DNA of 64,000 bases from positions 1-64,000 of the forward strand of contig RZYC01000010.1 in the NCBI GenBank assembly GCA_009930475.1, in the 5' to 3' direction. A program made the translations under genes and the position numbers. Below are positions 36,400 through 50,070 of the stretch, piece after piece. The stretch is from Spartobacteria bacterium (GTDB lineage: Bacteria; Verrucomicrobiota; Kiritimatiellia; RZYC01). Under the pieces are notes generated by a model. The model was not told where the DNA came from and made no database searches. It was given only the letters and a program-made list of their open reading frames with translations. Numbering within the stretch: the stretch's first letter is position 1; the number at the start of each line of letters is the position of its first letter.

Positions 36400-37284
36400 A
36401 TGAATGCAGTTACTGAAATTACCATTCCCGACCTGACCCTCTTCCGCAGCGGGAAAGTGCGCGAAGTTTTTGATATGGATGATAAATTATTGCTGGTGGC
36501 CAGCGACCGTATTTCGGCGTTCGATTGCATTCTGCCCAGCGGAATTCCTTATAAAGGCTCGGTGCTCAATCAAATTTCGGCCTTCTGGTTCTCGAAAACC
36601 ACGGATATAGTCGCCAATCATCTGATTTCAACGGAACTGCCCGCCGAGCTGGCGACCAAATATCCACAGCTTCAGGGACGAACCAGTCTGGTTCGCAAAA
36701 CCGAAGCACTGCCGGTGGAATGCATTGTGCGCGGCTATCTCATCGGATCGGGCTGGAAAGAATATCAGGCAAAGGGAACCGTCTGCGGTCTGCCTCTGCG
36801 TGAAGGGTATCAAATGGCATCCAGACTGGATGAGGCCATTTTCACGCCATCGAGCAAAGCGGATTCCGGCCACGATGAAAATATTACGTTTGAACAGACC
36901 ATCGAGCTTGTGGGCGAAAAGATAGCCAATCAGTTGCGGGATGTGAGTCTGGCACTCTACCTGCGTGCCGCTGAGCATGCGTTGAAACATGGGATTATTA
37001 TCGCCGATACCAAATTCGAATTCGGCATTCTGGACGGTGAATTAATCCTTATTGATGAGGCACTCACACCCGACAGCTCGCGTTTCTGGCCTGCGGAAAC
37101 CTATGAACCGGGGTCTTCCCCCTTCTCGTTTGATAAACAGTATGTGCGTGATTATCTGGAAACGCTGGACTGGGATAAGACCCCGCCTGCGCCCAAATTG
37201 CCGGAAGATGTCGCACAGCGCACCAGTGAAAAATATATACAGGCCTACGAAAAAATCACTGGACAAACCTTCGATCGCATATAG
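36400..37284 (+). CDS. purC: Phosphoribosylaminoimidazole-succinocarboxamide synthase (PurC)
   Basis: 294 residues, the length of the larger SAICAR synthetases. It joins aspartate to CAIR with ATP in purine synthesis (cytoplasm). Family motifs are FRSGKVREVFDMDDKLLLV near the start, ASDRISAFDCILPSGIPYKG, VECIVRGYLIGSGWKEY and IIADTKFEFG, with ALTPDSSRFWP in the C-terminal part. A tggaga site precedes the ATG. It stands alone from other pur genes in the window. Confidence 0.97.
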   Translation: MNAVTEITIPDLTLFRSGKVREVFDMDDKLLLVASDRISAFDCILPSGIPYKGSVLNQISAFWFSKTTDIVANHLISTELPAELATKYPQLQGRTSLVRKTEALPVECIVRGYLIGSGWKEYQAKGTVCGLPLREGYQMASRLDEAIFTPSSKADSGHDENITFEQTIELVGEKIANQLRDVSLALYLRAAEHALKHGIIIADTKFEFGILDGELILIDEALTPDSSRFWPAETYEPGSSPFSFDKQYVRDYLETLDWDKTPPAPKLPEDVAQRTSEKYIQAYEKITGQTFDRI

Positions 37285-37317
37285 AGATCATTCCCTCCTC
37301 ATGGACTGGAAACAACG

Positions 37318-37947
37318 ATGAAGAACAGCAACCGCGGATTTACACTCATTGAACTGTCAGTGGTGGTCTTCATCATCCTGATTCTGGCGGCCATTTCCAT
37401 CCCGGTTATCGGCGGCGCGTTATCCCGTGCAAAAATGACCCAATGCGGATCACAGCTAAAAGAGCTGGGCACCTGCATGCTGCAATACACGGACACCGCT
37501 ATGCGCCGGGGTGCATTCCCCTCGAACAACGACATGGACGATGCCGGCGGCTGGGCCAACCTCCCCGAGGTAAATGAGTATTTTGACATCGGGAGCGATG
37601 ACGAGTCACCGGCGAAGCGTATCCTATTCTATTGTCCCATGGCGTTGAAGGAACATCCCTCACTGGAAACCCTGAAAAACACATCCTACGGGTTCAATGA
37701 GAACCTGATCGATGAGCGATTGTTCAATGTAACACAGGGTGATAAAACCATCCTTCTGGGTGACGGATTCTATGAAGAGGGAGACAACACCACATTGATC
37801 GGTGACACCCGGCTGCCTGAAGCGCTGCATAAACGCGGCGGGAAAATGGGTGCTCAGTTCTTTTTTGTCGACGGTCATGTAGATTTCATTCCGAAAGCGG
37901 TTTATGAAACGGCATCCGGGGCGATTCTATGGAAGATTGAAGACTAG
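37318..37947 (+). CDS. Prepilin-like protein with H-X9-DG-like tail
   Basis: 209 residues. It begins NRGFTLIELSVVVFIILILA: prepilin-peptidase cleavage between Gly and Phe, Glu at +5, hydrophobic helix. Near the end HKRGGKMGAQFFFVDGHVDF resembles the H-X9-DG domain common in the many pseudopilins of PVC bacteria. The family contains large numbers of surface or secretion-related filament proteins; the role of this one is not known. No strong binding site is visible before ATG 37318. The MptE-like gene begins 8 bp after its stop, so the two are probably cotranscribed. Confidence 0.85.
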   Translation: MKNSNRGFTLIELSVVVFIILILAAISIPVIGGALSRAKMTQCGSQLKELGTCMLQYTDTAMRRGAFPSNNDMDDAGGWANLPEVNEYFDIGSDDESPAKRILFYCPMALKEHPSLETLKNTSYGFNENLIDERLFNVTQGDKTILLGDGFYEEGDNTTLIGDTRLPEALHKRGGKMGAQFFFVDGHVDFIPKAVYETASGAILWKIED

Positions 37948-37954
37948 CCGGCAT

Positions 37955-39892
37955 ATGTCGCATATACCCAAAGCACTGATGGATTACTGGCCGGCCGATT
38001 GCCGTTTTGCGGTGGTCTGGTGCATGGACGGGCGATCCTGCGCATCGCTATTTGATCACTATCCCGACCTCGATACACTTCTTCTCATTGAAACGCAGCA
38101 GACGCCGCAGAAACCACCTCATGACCACCGCATACAGGTGATTCATACCAGCGAGGCGGCCGTGGCCGTGCAGCTGGAACAAGCCTTTCATGCCTTCGAA
38201 TGGCAGTTCACGGAAAACCGGATAGGACTATGGATAGAACCCTTTTTAAAGATGAAATATCCGTCCATCGCAGAGGCCATCTATCATACCACGCTGCAAA
38301 CCAGTAAATGGCATGCGACCTGTGCCGTATTTCGCGCAACCAAGGGATGGCATCTGCTGAACAATGCCCTGTTCAATGCCCGGCGAATGAGCAGCCACAG
38401 CTCCCTCACCTGCCTGAAAAATGCGGCCGGGAACTCGCCGGTTATCATTGTGGGGGCTGGTCCTTCGCTGGATAAAGATGTTGAATGGATCTCCACGGCG
38501 GCGTCTTCATGCTGGATTATCGCCTGTGATGCCGCATGGAACGCGCTGATTAAGGCTGATATTCGTCCCGATCTGGTGGTGACGACCGATGGTGTGGAAT
38601 GGACAAGTCAACATGTGATGCAAGGCATAAAATGCCAGCCGAATGTTCCCCTTGTGGTGGTTCCCGAAAGCAGCTGGACCATCGTGCGCCATTATCCCGG
38701 CCCCATATATTTTACCAGACAGGATCACTGGCTGGATGACCAGCTCCGTAAACATACTGGAGTGGACTGCCCTAGCATGTACACCGGTCAATGCGTCGGA
38801 CACGCCGTGTTTTGGCTCGCAGAATATCTGCATGCCGCCGGCATTATCATGGCAGGCTTTGATCTGGGATATGCCCATGATCATTATTATCCTGCATCCC
38901 GTGCCGTGGTCGATACAGCCATTAAACAGGACAGCGACAGCGATTGTCTCTGGGTTGACGGCAATGAGGGTGATCCTATCCGCACGGATTACAGTCTATT
39001 TTTTTATTTGCGACAATTTGAGTACATGATCGCCGAAACATCGATTCCTGTATGGAATGCCACCGATCATGGGGCACGAATTCGCGGAACACAACGCGGA
39101 CTGCCGTCCCTTGATGCATTTCCACCCGCAAAGAAAACGACAGCTCCCCGCCCTGTGCAGTGTGCGCCAGATGGTGTCACCCGCTTTTATGCCGCGATCA
39201 GAGAAACATACCGCCTATTCCTTCATCATATGAAAATAACGAAGGAACAAACCGACTGGATGATGCGTCATGACGAGCCCCCCTTCATGTCCGGGGCTCC
39301 CTGGACACTGGTTGAACCCATGTTGAATCCTATAACCATTGCCACATTTCGGCTGGATTACAAGGCATGGCAAAGCGGTCGTCTTGGCATAGATGCGCTG
39401 CAGCAATCCCTTCATCTGCTTCTTTTGGATATGCAGCAGCGTACCTCCTTAATCGAACCCGCACTTGATCTGATAGAACGTCCGGTGGCAGAACGCAAAG
39501 GCATTATAGCCTATGTGCCATCCGATGCACCGGAATGCGTTAAAACGTACATCTATCATCTATCGAACCGTTATGACATCGAGACCATTGATCAATGGGA
39601 TGGTCACTTTGCAACGCTCTGGCCCCGACTGGCTTCAAAACAGCTTTTTATTATGTATGGCGGAAGTGTATTCCCCGCAGGCTGGGCCATTCCGGGGTGC
39701 GCCTGTCTGGACATCTATGATGCCGCACCCGATGACGATACGTTCTATGGCCACTGGATTTTAGGGTATCATATTCTCACAACAAATCCTGAACTGAAAA
39801 CCCCATGGATGCAGCGGGTTCGTGGGCTGGTTCCTGTTTTTGACATGGAAGAGACCGTCGACCTGCACACGTTAAAATGCGATGGATTGTAA
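37955..39892 (+). CDS. MptE-like / Maf (DUF115) family protein, possible glycosyltransferase
   Basis: About 645 residues. The central domain has PVIIVGAGPSLDKDVEWI (GAGPSLDK at 167-174), then IIACDAAWNALIKADIRPDL and a TTD at 210-212. This is the signature of the DUF115/MptE-like fold, shared by 6-hydroxymethylpterin diphosphokinases of archaea and by Maf proteins that help attach nonulosonic acids to flagellin. There is no membrane segment. Flagellar genes are absent here; instead the gene sits 8 bp behind a pseudopilin gene, so a role in glycosylating that type of protein is possible (inference). ATG 37955 was chosen over ATG 37904, which lies inside the upstream gene. It ends 10 bp from the convergent response regulator gene. 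Confidence 0.75.
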   Translation: MSHIPKALMDYWPADCRFAVVWCMDGRSCASLFDHYPDLDTLLLIETQQTPQKPPHDHRIQVIHTSEAAVAVQLEQAFHAFEWQFTENRIGLWIEPFLKMKYPSIAEAIYHTTLQTSKWHATCAVFRATKGWHLLNNALFNARRMSSHSSLTCLKNAAGNSPVIIVGAGPSLDKDVEWISTAASSCWIIACDAAWNALIKADIRPDLVVTTDGVEWTSQHVMQGIKCQPNVPLVVVPESSWTIVRHYPGPIYFTRQDHWLDDQLRKHTGVDCPSMYTGQCVGHAVFWLAEYLHAAGIIMAGFDLGYAHDHYYPASRAVVDTAIKQDSDSDCLWVDGNEGDPIRTDYSLFFYLRQFEYMIAETSIPVWNATDHGARIRGTQRGLPSLDAFPPAKKTTAPRPVQCAPDGVTRFYAAIRETYRLFLHHMKITKEQTDWMMRHDEPPFMSGAPWTLVEPMLNPITIATFRLDYKAWQSGRLGIDALQQSLHLLLLDMQQRTSLIEPALDLIERPVAERKGIIAYVPSDAPECVKTYIYHLSNRYDIETIDQWDGHFATLWPRLASKQLFIMYGGSVFPAGWAIPGCACLDIYDAAPDDDTFYGHWILGYHILTTNPELKTPWMQRVRGLVPVFDMEETVDLHTLKCDGL

Positions 39893-39902
39893 CGCCCGCC
39901 TT

Positions 39903-40532
39903 TTAAACGAGGGAGCGCTCCATCGCATATCGCATGAGCTGTGCAGTTGTTTCCATTCCCGTTTTTTTAAGGATATGCGCTCGATGCGTGCTCACCGTTT
40001 TTACACTTAGATTTAACTCAATGGCGATGTAGCTGACGGTCTGTCCCTGAGCAAGGCGGTAGAAAACGTCAAATTCTCTGGCCGACAGCCGTTCATGGGG
40101 TTCCACGTCGGTGCCATCCTGTAGATCGCATGCCAGTCGCTCGCCCAGACTGGCACTGATATACTTCCCTCCGGCAGCAATTTTTCGAATAGCGACAACC
40201 AGTTCATCCGACACCGTGTCTTTTCCCAAATACCCCGAGGCCCCGCACTTAAGCGAGCGTATCGCATATTGTTCCTCCGCATAAGCACTGATCATTAATA
40301 CATACGTGGCGACCTGCTCGCTTTTAATCGCATTGAGAACTTCTAATCCTCCCATTTCCGGCATGGAAATATCTAATGTAACGACGTCATACTGTTTTGA
40401 TCGCAAGAGAGCCAAGGCCGCCACGCCGTTATCCGCTTCATCGGTTACCTGCATGTCTTCTTCTGCTTCGAGAAGAAAAAGAAGCCCTTTTCGATAAATC
40501 GGATGATCATCCGCGACCAATATTGAAATCAT
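39903..40532 (-). CDS. NarL/FixJ-type response regulator
   Basis: 209 residues. Receiver domain at 1-120 with phospho-acceptor Asp54 in VTLDISMPEM; Lys near 104 in YLGKDTV. LuxR-type helix-turn-helix at about 145-205 with LSAREFDVFYRLAQGQTV and LSVKTVSTHRAHILKKTGM. It binds DNA as a dimer when phosphorylated by the adjacent kinase, whose gene ends 40 nt upstream on the same strand. gagga lies 6 nt before the ATG. Target genes are unknown. Confidence 0.95.
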   Translation of the reverse strand: MISILVADDHPIYRKGLLFLLEAEEDMQVTDEADNGVAALALLRSKQYDVVTLDISMPEMGGLEVLNAIKSEQVATYVLMISAYAEEQYAIRSLKCGASGYLGKDTVSDELVVAIRKIAAGGKYISASLGERLACDLQDGTDVEPHERLSAREFDVFYRLAQGQTVSYIAIELNLSVKTVSTHRAHILKKTGMETTAQLMRYAMERSLV

Positions 40533-40572
40533 ATCCAGTCCTCAATCACTCAGTGAGCATGAAATCCGTTTC

Positions 40573-42732
40573 TTATTTAGGAATGCAAACCAGAACTTCT
40601 GTCCCGCATTGATCCCCTTTTTTTATTGTAAGATACCCGCCGCAGGCCGCAGCCCGTTCGTGCATTTGCAAGATGCCGAAGGTCTTTTCGTTTTGTAGAT
40701 ATTCGTCTGATATACCTGTGCCGTCATCGACGATGCTCAATAAGATCTGCATAGGTGTTTCAGACAAATTTATGGTGACCGCCCCGGCATCGGCATGGCG
40801 CATTACATTAGAAATGGCTTCTTGAATGATGCGGAATAATGCCGTTTTCATTTTATTGCTCATTCGGCTTTTTATCTCTTCTTCCGTGTTGCCCGTGGCG
40901 TGAATTTTACAGGTAATACCGTTTTTTCGCAAATCCCGCTCCGCCAGCCATTCTATCGCTTCGATTAATCCCAGGTGCTCCAGAATACTTGGTTTCAGCT
41001 CCAGCGACATGGTCTGAACCAGACCCATTAATTCATCAATCAGCATCACTGTTTCTCTGGCTTTTTCTGCAATCTGCGGCGCATCGGAGACGGCCTGTTT
41101 GTTGCACCACGCCGCGTTAATCTTAATCGCCAGCAGCACCTGCCCAAAATTATCGTGGATTCGTTCTGCCATACGGGAACGCTCCTGCTCTCTGGTATCC
41201 TGCAAATATGTGGCCAACCGGGACAAAGCCCGCTGTGATTCAAGCAGTTTCGTGCGCGCTTCATTGCGTTCAGTTGCATCATAACAGGTTCCTTGAATAA
41301 ACGGCTGTTCCCCCCCCTCGATGGGTACATTTTGCAACACCACATCCAGCCACCGCATCGCTCCGTCAGCACGGACAATACGGCATTCCGTGATCCATTC
41401 AGGCATGTGAGATGTCAGAAAACGGGAAATCTCCTCCTTGATGCGATCCGCATCTTCGACGGCGACAAGATCGAGCCATCTGGGATTATTGTGCATTAAA
41501 TCATCCTCATTATATCCAGTAATACGATACACCGCCCCATGGAAATACAATGGCGTTCCATCGCGTTGCAAGCGGAATGCAATACCCCGGAAATGCTCAA
41601 CAAAGGAGCGGTACTTCATTTCACTCTGCCGCAATTCTTTTTCTGCGGAAGCCAAACTGCTGAGCATCTCATTCATGCTTTTTGACAGGGCTCCCAGTTC
41701 GTCATTTCCCGCTATGTTTATGCGCGAATCAATGTCGCGATTTCTTCCTATACGCTGCACTTCATCATTCATAGTAACAAAACGGCGAATGATCCCGCGA
41801 TTCAATGCCTCCAGCATAATCAGATAAACAACAAATCCCAAAATGAATAAATAGATCATAATATAATGCAGTGTTTTAATGCCGCTTGCATAGAGATCTC
41901 TCTTCTGACGAAGCCCGATAATCACTGCGGGCTCTTTTCCCGTCATATCCTCCATCAGAGCATAAGCCTCCACTTCATCATGGGCCGTATTGAATTTGAC
42001 CATCGTCATCTCATCGTCATGAACGTGTTCATCGACAACGATGCTTCGCAATGACATCAGCTCCTGACATGCCTGCTGCCACATCCCTGTGTACGGCAAT
42101 GCGCCGCATGATGCCATTTGCACAGTCATCATTGCATTATCCCCGACCGATGCCGCATAGGCGTCAGTGAGATAACGCCCCATAAATAAAATGCCGCGCG
42201 AGGGCCCCTCATCTTTGCTCTGAACAACGGGTTCGACACTTACCAGCATGGGCCGGCCTTCTATGAGAATAATCCCTGAACATGAAGACGAGGCCTCAAG
42301 ACGCTGGCAAATGTCCGGATGCGCACTGAAATAATTTCTGAGCTGCGAAGGCAGAGGAACATCCGTCATGTTTTCGCAGTCATAACTCCGATAGTAAAAC
42401 AAATCACCGTCAGGCTTGTAAAATGCGATCACATTGAGCTGTAACGAATCAAAGGTTTCCTCCACCAAATTGACGTCAATAAACGCCTGATTGGTATCTA
42501 CCATAAATGCATAGGCGTCATCCCATGCCGCCCAGTCATAATTAAGTCGGTTGATACTCATGACATCCATTTTTATAATATTAACAACGCGCGCCATATT
42601 CAGACGTAATTCGCGTGTTTCCAGCTTGTTGTGATTATCAACAATCATCATCCTGCACATGAGATAAAAAAGTGCCATCAGTGGAAAATAAATTGATGCG
42701 AGAATAATCGTTGTCTTAGCCTGTAATTTCAC
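40573..42732 (-). CDS. Sensor histidine kinase with CHASE4-like sensor (NarX-type)
   Basis: 719 residues. Two membrane helices (about 8-30 and 285-310) enclose an extracytoplasmic domain of CHASE4 type (NYDWAAWDDAYAFM, then NLVEETFDSLQLNVIAFY). Behind them come HAMP (about 310-365), one PAS/PAC domain (about 370-490), a HisKA_3 dimerisation domain with ERSRMAERIHDNFGQVLLAI (His526 predicted phosphorylation site) and an ATPase domain with DDGTGI. HisKA_3 kinases pair with NarL-type regulators, as here. The start is GTG 42732, with aagggga upstream. The ligand is unknown. Confidence 0.93.
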   Translation of the reverse strand: MKLQAKTTIILASIYFPLMALFYLMCRMMIVDNHNKLETRELRLNMARVVNIIKMDVMSINRLNYDWAAWDDAYAFMVDTNQAFIDVNLVEETFDSLQLNVIAFYKPDGDLFYYRSYDCENMTDVPLPSQLRNYFSAHPDICQRLEASSSCSGIILIEGRPMLVSVEPVVQSKDEGPSRGILFMGRYLTDAYAASVGDNAMMTVQMASCGALPYTGMWQQACQELMSLRSIVVDEHVHDDEMTMVKFNTAHDEVEAYALMEDMTGKEPAVIIGLRQKRDLYASGIKTLHYIMIYLFILGFVVYLIMLEALNRGIIRRFVTMNDEVQRIGRNRDIDSRINIAGNDELGALSKSMNEMLSSLASAEKELRQSEMKYRSFVEHFRGIAFRLQRDGTPLYFHGAVYRITGYNEDDLMHNNPRWLDLVAVEDADRIKEEISRFLTSHMPEWITECRIVRADGAMRWLDVVLQNVPIEGGEQPFIQGTCYDATERNEARTKLLESQRALSRLATYLQDTREQERSRMAERIHDNFGQVLLAIKINAAWCNKQAVSDAPQIAEKARETVMLIDELMGLVQTMSLELKPSILEHLGLIEAIEWLAERDLRKNGITCKIHATGNTEEEIKSRMSNKMKTALFRIIQEAISNVMRHADAGAVTINLSETPMQILLSIVDDGTGISDEYLQNEKTFGILQMHERAAACGGYLTIKKGDQCGTEVLVCIPK

Positions 42733-42912
42733 CCTATCCCCTTTTTTAACGAAACGAGCAAATACAATACATGCGCCTGATTGGTGTGGATCGTACGGAG
42801 TGGCAGCAGAATGATCAAGAAGCCTTTCTCTGTTACGTATTCATCATAACAAGGTTGACCACGGCCGCATTCGGCTTTATGCATTGAAGAAATGAAAGCA
42901 ATGGGCACATGT

Positions 42913-43968
42913 TTATAATGCCGCTAAATGAGCGTCAAACGGAGGGTAGATGATTCCCTTTTCCGTGATCAGCCCCGTAACCAGGTCATGAGGTGTCACA
43001 TCAAAGGCCGGATTGCGGACTTTTATGCCTTCAGGACCGGTACGCCGCTCACCAAAGAAAACCACTTCTTCATCTCCACGCTCTTCGATTTCTATGGCAT
43101 CCCCGCCGGCCGTCTGTAAATCGACCGTGGAGCCGGGGCATGCCACATAAAAGGGTATATTGAAATGCCTGGCCAGCAATGCCACTCCCAACGTACCAAT
43201 TTTGTTGGCTACATCTCCGTTGGCGGCGACACGGTCGGTGCCTACGATAACAAGGTCAATAAAGCCCTTATCCATCATATATGCCGCCATGTTGTCACAA
43301 ATCAGCGTAACATCCATTCCTGCCTGCTGCAGTTCCCAGCTGGTTAATCTCGCCCCCTGCAGTAAAGGACGCGTTTCATCGGCATAAATACGGAACGAGA
43401 CGCCCTCTTCGAAGGCCAAGTACATAGGAGCCGTTGCCGTGCCCAGCTCCGACGTGGCCAGTGATCCGGCATTGCAATGCGTCAACACGCCCATGCCCTC
43501 TTTAATCAGTGCCTTGCCATGTTCGCCGATACCACGGCGCAACGCGCGATCTTCATTATGAATGGCCACTGCTTCGTTGATCATTGCGTCGATCAGCTCG
43601 GGTGCCGAAAGCCGCCCCAGCCCATTGATTTTTGCCACCATCCGCGTCAGTGCCCAGCTTAAATTTACCGCTGTCGGACGGGCAGAATTGAGATAATCCG
43701 CCTGTTTTTTCATCTCGATCATAAAGGCGTCATAATCCAAATCCCGCTGCTTCTTCATGGCGACGACCAGTCCATAAGCGGCAGAAATACCAATCGCCGG
43801 TGCCCCGCGAACCTTGAGCATTTTAATCGATTCCCACACCTGCTCCACTGACTGCTGCTGTTCAACAATCACGTCTACAGGCAGTTTAGTCTGATCAAGA
43901 AGGAACAGTTCGCCATCCTTCCATGTGATGGTCTGTACCTGTTTCTTACCGTCTTTTTTGTCATTCAT
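42913..43968 (-). CDS. mtnA: S-methyl-5-thioribose-1-phosphate isomerase (MtnA)
   Basis: About 351 residues, the family length. It interconverts methylthioribose-1-phosphate and methylthioribulose-1-phosphate in the methionine salvage path. Motifs: KVRGAPAIGISAAYGL, LTHCNAGSLATSELGTATA with the catalytic Cys, and VGTDRVAANGDVANKIGT with the catalytic Asp. ATG 43968 was chosen because MNDKKDGKK is directly followed by the family fold; in-frame ATGs further upstream (to 44181) would run into the FtsB-like gene. It may be part of an eno-ftsB-mtnA run on this strand. Other salvage genes are not in the window. Confidence 0.94.
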   Translation of the reverse strand: MNDKKDGKKQVQTITWKDGELFLLDQTKLPVDVIVEQQQSVEQVWESIKMLKVRGAPAIGISAAYGLVVAMKKQRDLDYDAFMIEMKKQADYLNSARPTAVNLSWALTRMVAKINGLGRLSAPELIDAMINEAVAIHNEDRALRRGIGEHGKALIKEGMGVLTHCNAGSLATSELGTATAPMYLAFEEGVSFRIYADETRPLLQGARLTSWELQQAGMDVTLICDNMAAYMMDKGFIDLVIVGTDRVAANGDVANKIGTLGVALLARHFNIPFYVACPGSTVDLQTAGGDAIEIEERGDEEVVFFGERRTGPEGIKVRNPAFDVTPHDLVTGLITEKGIIYPPFDAHLAAL

Positions 43969-44080
43969 ACTCACGTCACGTGTTCTCCATTTTGATACGT
44001 CCATATATGTATTGCCCCACCGACCGGACTGACCAGGCACCAAAAAAGCGACCATTGTTCTTTCGGATTTGCGGTGATAT

Positions 44081-44386
44081 TTATTTAAATACGGGCTTTT
44101 CGTCGGTGAATGAGATGAGTACCTCATTGCTTTTCGCCATACCCAGCTCATGAGCCAGCTGCTGGACAAACACTTTATCATTAGGGAATTTGGACTGCTT
44201 GATTTTATACTGCTTGATGCATTCCTCTTCTTCCTGAATGGCTTTCAACATTTTTGCTTCCTTCTCCTGAAGCATAAGATATTCGCGATGTTTAGGTATG
44301 AATATGCCAAAAAATGCAGCCACAATCAGCAGCGCGATAACAAGACAGGACCACCGATAGAGCTTTGTGATAAAGGGTTGACTCAT
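44081..44386 (-). CDS. FtsB/DivIC-like septum formation initiator
   Basis: About 101 residues. A short cytoplasmic start (about 1-15), one membrane helix (CLVIALLIVAAFFGIFI) and a coiled coil (YLMLQEKEAKMLKAIQEEEE) fit FtsB-type divisome proteins, which bridge FtsL and FtsQ on the periplasmic side. The position after enolase, with eno upstream on the same strand, is the usual place of ftsB in many bacteria and supports the call. A hairpin lies between eno and this gene (44425-44446). ATG 44386 was chosen to begin directly before the membrane helix; the binding site is weak. Confidence 0.72.
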   Translation of the reverse strand: MSQPFITKLYRWSCLVIALLIVAAFFGIFIPKHREYLMLQEKEAKMLKAIQEEEECIKQYKIKQSKFPNDKVFVQQLAHELGMAKSNEVLISFTDEKPVFK

Positions 44387-44424
44387 ATTTAGTTGGGACA
44401 GCAAGCAGTTGATTATGAAAAGGA

Positions 44425-44446
44425 AAGGAGGCCTTGCGGCCTCCTT
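44425..44446 (-). terminator. Hairpin between eno and the FtsB-like gene
   Basis: Nine-bp arms aaggaggcc / ggcctcctt with loop ttgc on the plus strand. On the minus-strand transcript the hairpin follows the eno stop by about 19 nt and is trailed by tttccttttc, a moderate U-rich tail. It probably ends most enolase transcripts, with read-through into ftsB possible. Confidence 0.65.
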
Positions 44447-44465
44447 AAAAAAACAATAATGCGGT

Positions 44466-48202
<3,737 letters not shown>

Positions 48203-48297
48203 GCAGCAACGCGCACTCTGATGCGACTACCATTGCGTAGTATTCTGCATATTTATCAGCAGCGGTCAAGAATTGCGTGACATATGCACGCAACTAC

Positions 48298-49965
48298 TTA
48301 GTGCTTGAACGGTCGGTATTTCACTTTATGGGGCGTGGTCTCCCCTGCCTGTTTGATTTTCCATTGATGAAAGGCCTGATAATTGCCTTCAAACCATATG
48401 ACGTCACTATTGCCCTCAAAGGCCAGAATGTGTGTCGCTATGCGGTCGAGAAACCAGCGATCATGGCTGATTACCACGGCACATCCGCCAAAGTCCAGCA
48501 ATCCTTCTTCCAGCGACCGCAACGTATGGACATCTAGATCATTGGTCGGTTCATCCAGCAGCAGCAGATTCCCTCCGCTTCGGAGAAGCTTGGCCAAATG
48601 AACCCTGTTCCGTTCTCCGCCGGACAGCATGCCGACTTTTTTCTGCTGTTCGCCGCCTTTAAAGTTGAATCGTGCACAATAGGCCCGGCCATTCATGCTT
48701 TTGCCGCCCACGTCCACCGATTCTGTACCGCCGGTGATTTCCTCGTAAACGGTAGCGTCCGCATTAAGCGCGTCACGCATCTGATCGACGTAAGAAATAT
48801 CCACCGTTTCCCCTAAAATCAACGATCCCTCTGTGGGTTTTTCTTTTCCGACGATCATATTAAACAGCGTGGTTTTACCAGCACCGTTACCGCCAATAAC
48901 CCCCACAATGCCACCGCGCGGCAACTGAAAGGATACGTTTTCCATAATTAACCGATCGCCAAAGGCTTTGGTTAAATTCTTTGCTTCCACTACTTTCTCG
49001 CCCAGCCTGCGGCCATGGGGAATCTGGATCACAAGATTTTCTTCTCTTGTATCAAATTCCTGCGACGCCATTTCTTCATAGCGTTTCAGACGTGCCTTGT
49101 TTTTTGTGAGCCGCGCCGAGGCGTTTAGTCTGACCCATTCCAGTTCCTGTTTCAGCATTTTGCGACGAGATGCGTTGGTTTTTTTCTGCTTCTCTGCCAT
49201 TTCCTCTTTTTGGGTCAGCCACGCTTCGTAATTTCCTTTATAGGGATAAGCATGCCCTTCATCGAGTTCGAGGATCCATTCGGTCACATTGGATAAAAAA
49301 TAACGATCATGCGTTACGACGATCAGTGTCCCTTTGAAACGCTTGAGATGCTCTTCCATCCAGTCCACCGATTCGGCATCCAGATGGTTGGTCGGTTCAT
49401 CCAGCAGCAGCACGTCTGGATCGGATAGCAGCAGACGGCACAGCGCAACACGACGACGCTCACCGCCGGACAACGTGGCGACATTCTGTTCTGCCGGCGG
49501 CAACCGTAACGCCTCCATAGCCACGTCAACATAATGATCCAGCTCCCACAGATCCTGACTGTCGATGAGATCCTGCAGATCCCCCATTTCGTTGTTGAGT
49601 TTATCGGATTCATCCTCACTCAGATCCGTTCCCAGCAAATCACAAATGGCATCATACCGATCAATGAGTGCCTGTTTTTTGGCGACGCCTTCGCGCACAA
49701 CTTCCGCCACGGTTTTCGAACAATCCACCAGGGGTTCCTGCTCCAGATAACCAACTTGCGCATTTTTCGCTTTGTACATATCACCGGTAAATTCCGTGTC
49801 CAGACCGGCCATGATACGCATCAGGCTGGATTTACCGGAGCCATTGGGACCGATCACCCCGATTTTTGCGCCGAAAAAGAAAGCCAGATACACCTCATCC
49901 AGTATGGTTTTAGCTCCATGGCGTTTGGTTAATCCCTGCAAATTGAAAACATATTCACCGGCCAT
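48298..49965 (-). CDS. ettA: Energy-dependent translational throttle protein EttA (ABC-F)
   Basis: 555 residues, the usual EttA length. It has two ABC ATPase domains: Walker A GPNGSGKS and GGNGAGKT; signatures LSGGERRRVALC and LSGGERNRVHLA; Walker B VLLLDEPTNHLD and LLLLDEPTNDLD. They are joined by a charged linker (about 245-310) holding the arm and P-site tRNA-interaction motif region. There are no membrane helices. EttA binds the ribosomal E site and gates the first peptide bond according to ATP level. ggag lies 7 nt before ATG 49965. The upstream region holds the second palindrome array (50071-50169). Confidence 0.95.
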   Translation of the reverse strand: MAGEYVFNLQGLTKRHGAKTILDEVYLAFFFGAKIGVIGPNGSGKSSLMRIMAGLDTEFTGDMYKAKNAQVGYLEQEPLVDCSKTVAEVVREGVAKKQALIDRYDAICDLLGTDLSEDESDKLNNEMGDLQDLIDSQDLWELDHYVDVAMEALRLPPAEQNVATLSGGERRRVALCRLLLSDPDVLLLDEPTNHLDAESVDWMEEHLKRFKGTLIVVTHDRYFLSNVTEWILELDEGHAYPYKGNYEAWLTQKEEMAEKQKKTNASRRKMLKQELEWVRLNASARLTKNKARLKRYEEMASQEFDTREENLVIQIPHGRRLGEKVVEAKNLTKAFGDRLIMENVSFQLPRGGIVGVIGGNGAGKTTLFNMIVGKEKPTEGSLILGETVDISYVDQMRDALNADATVYEEITGGTESVDVGGKSMNGRAYCARFNFKGGEQQKKVGMLSGGERNRVHLAKLLRSGGNLLLLDEPTNDLDVHTLRSLEEGLLDFGGCAVVISHDRWFLDRIATHILAFEGNSDVIWFEGNYQAFHQWKIKQAGETTPHKVKYRPFKH

Positions 49966-50070
49966 ATCAATATCTCCACAATATCTATTTCACAAATGTC
50001 ACCAGATTTACGCAGTACCTCATCGTATATCGAGCAAAAAATGTCTCATGCATGCAGGATACAATCTAAA

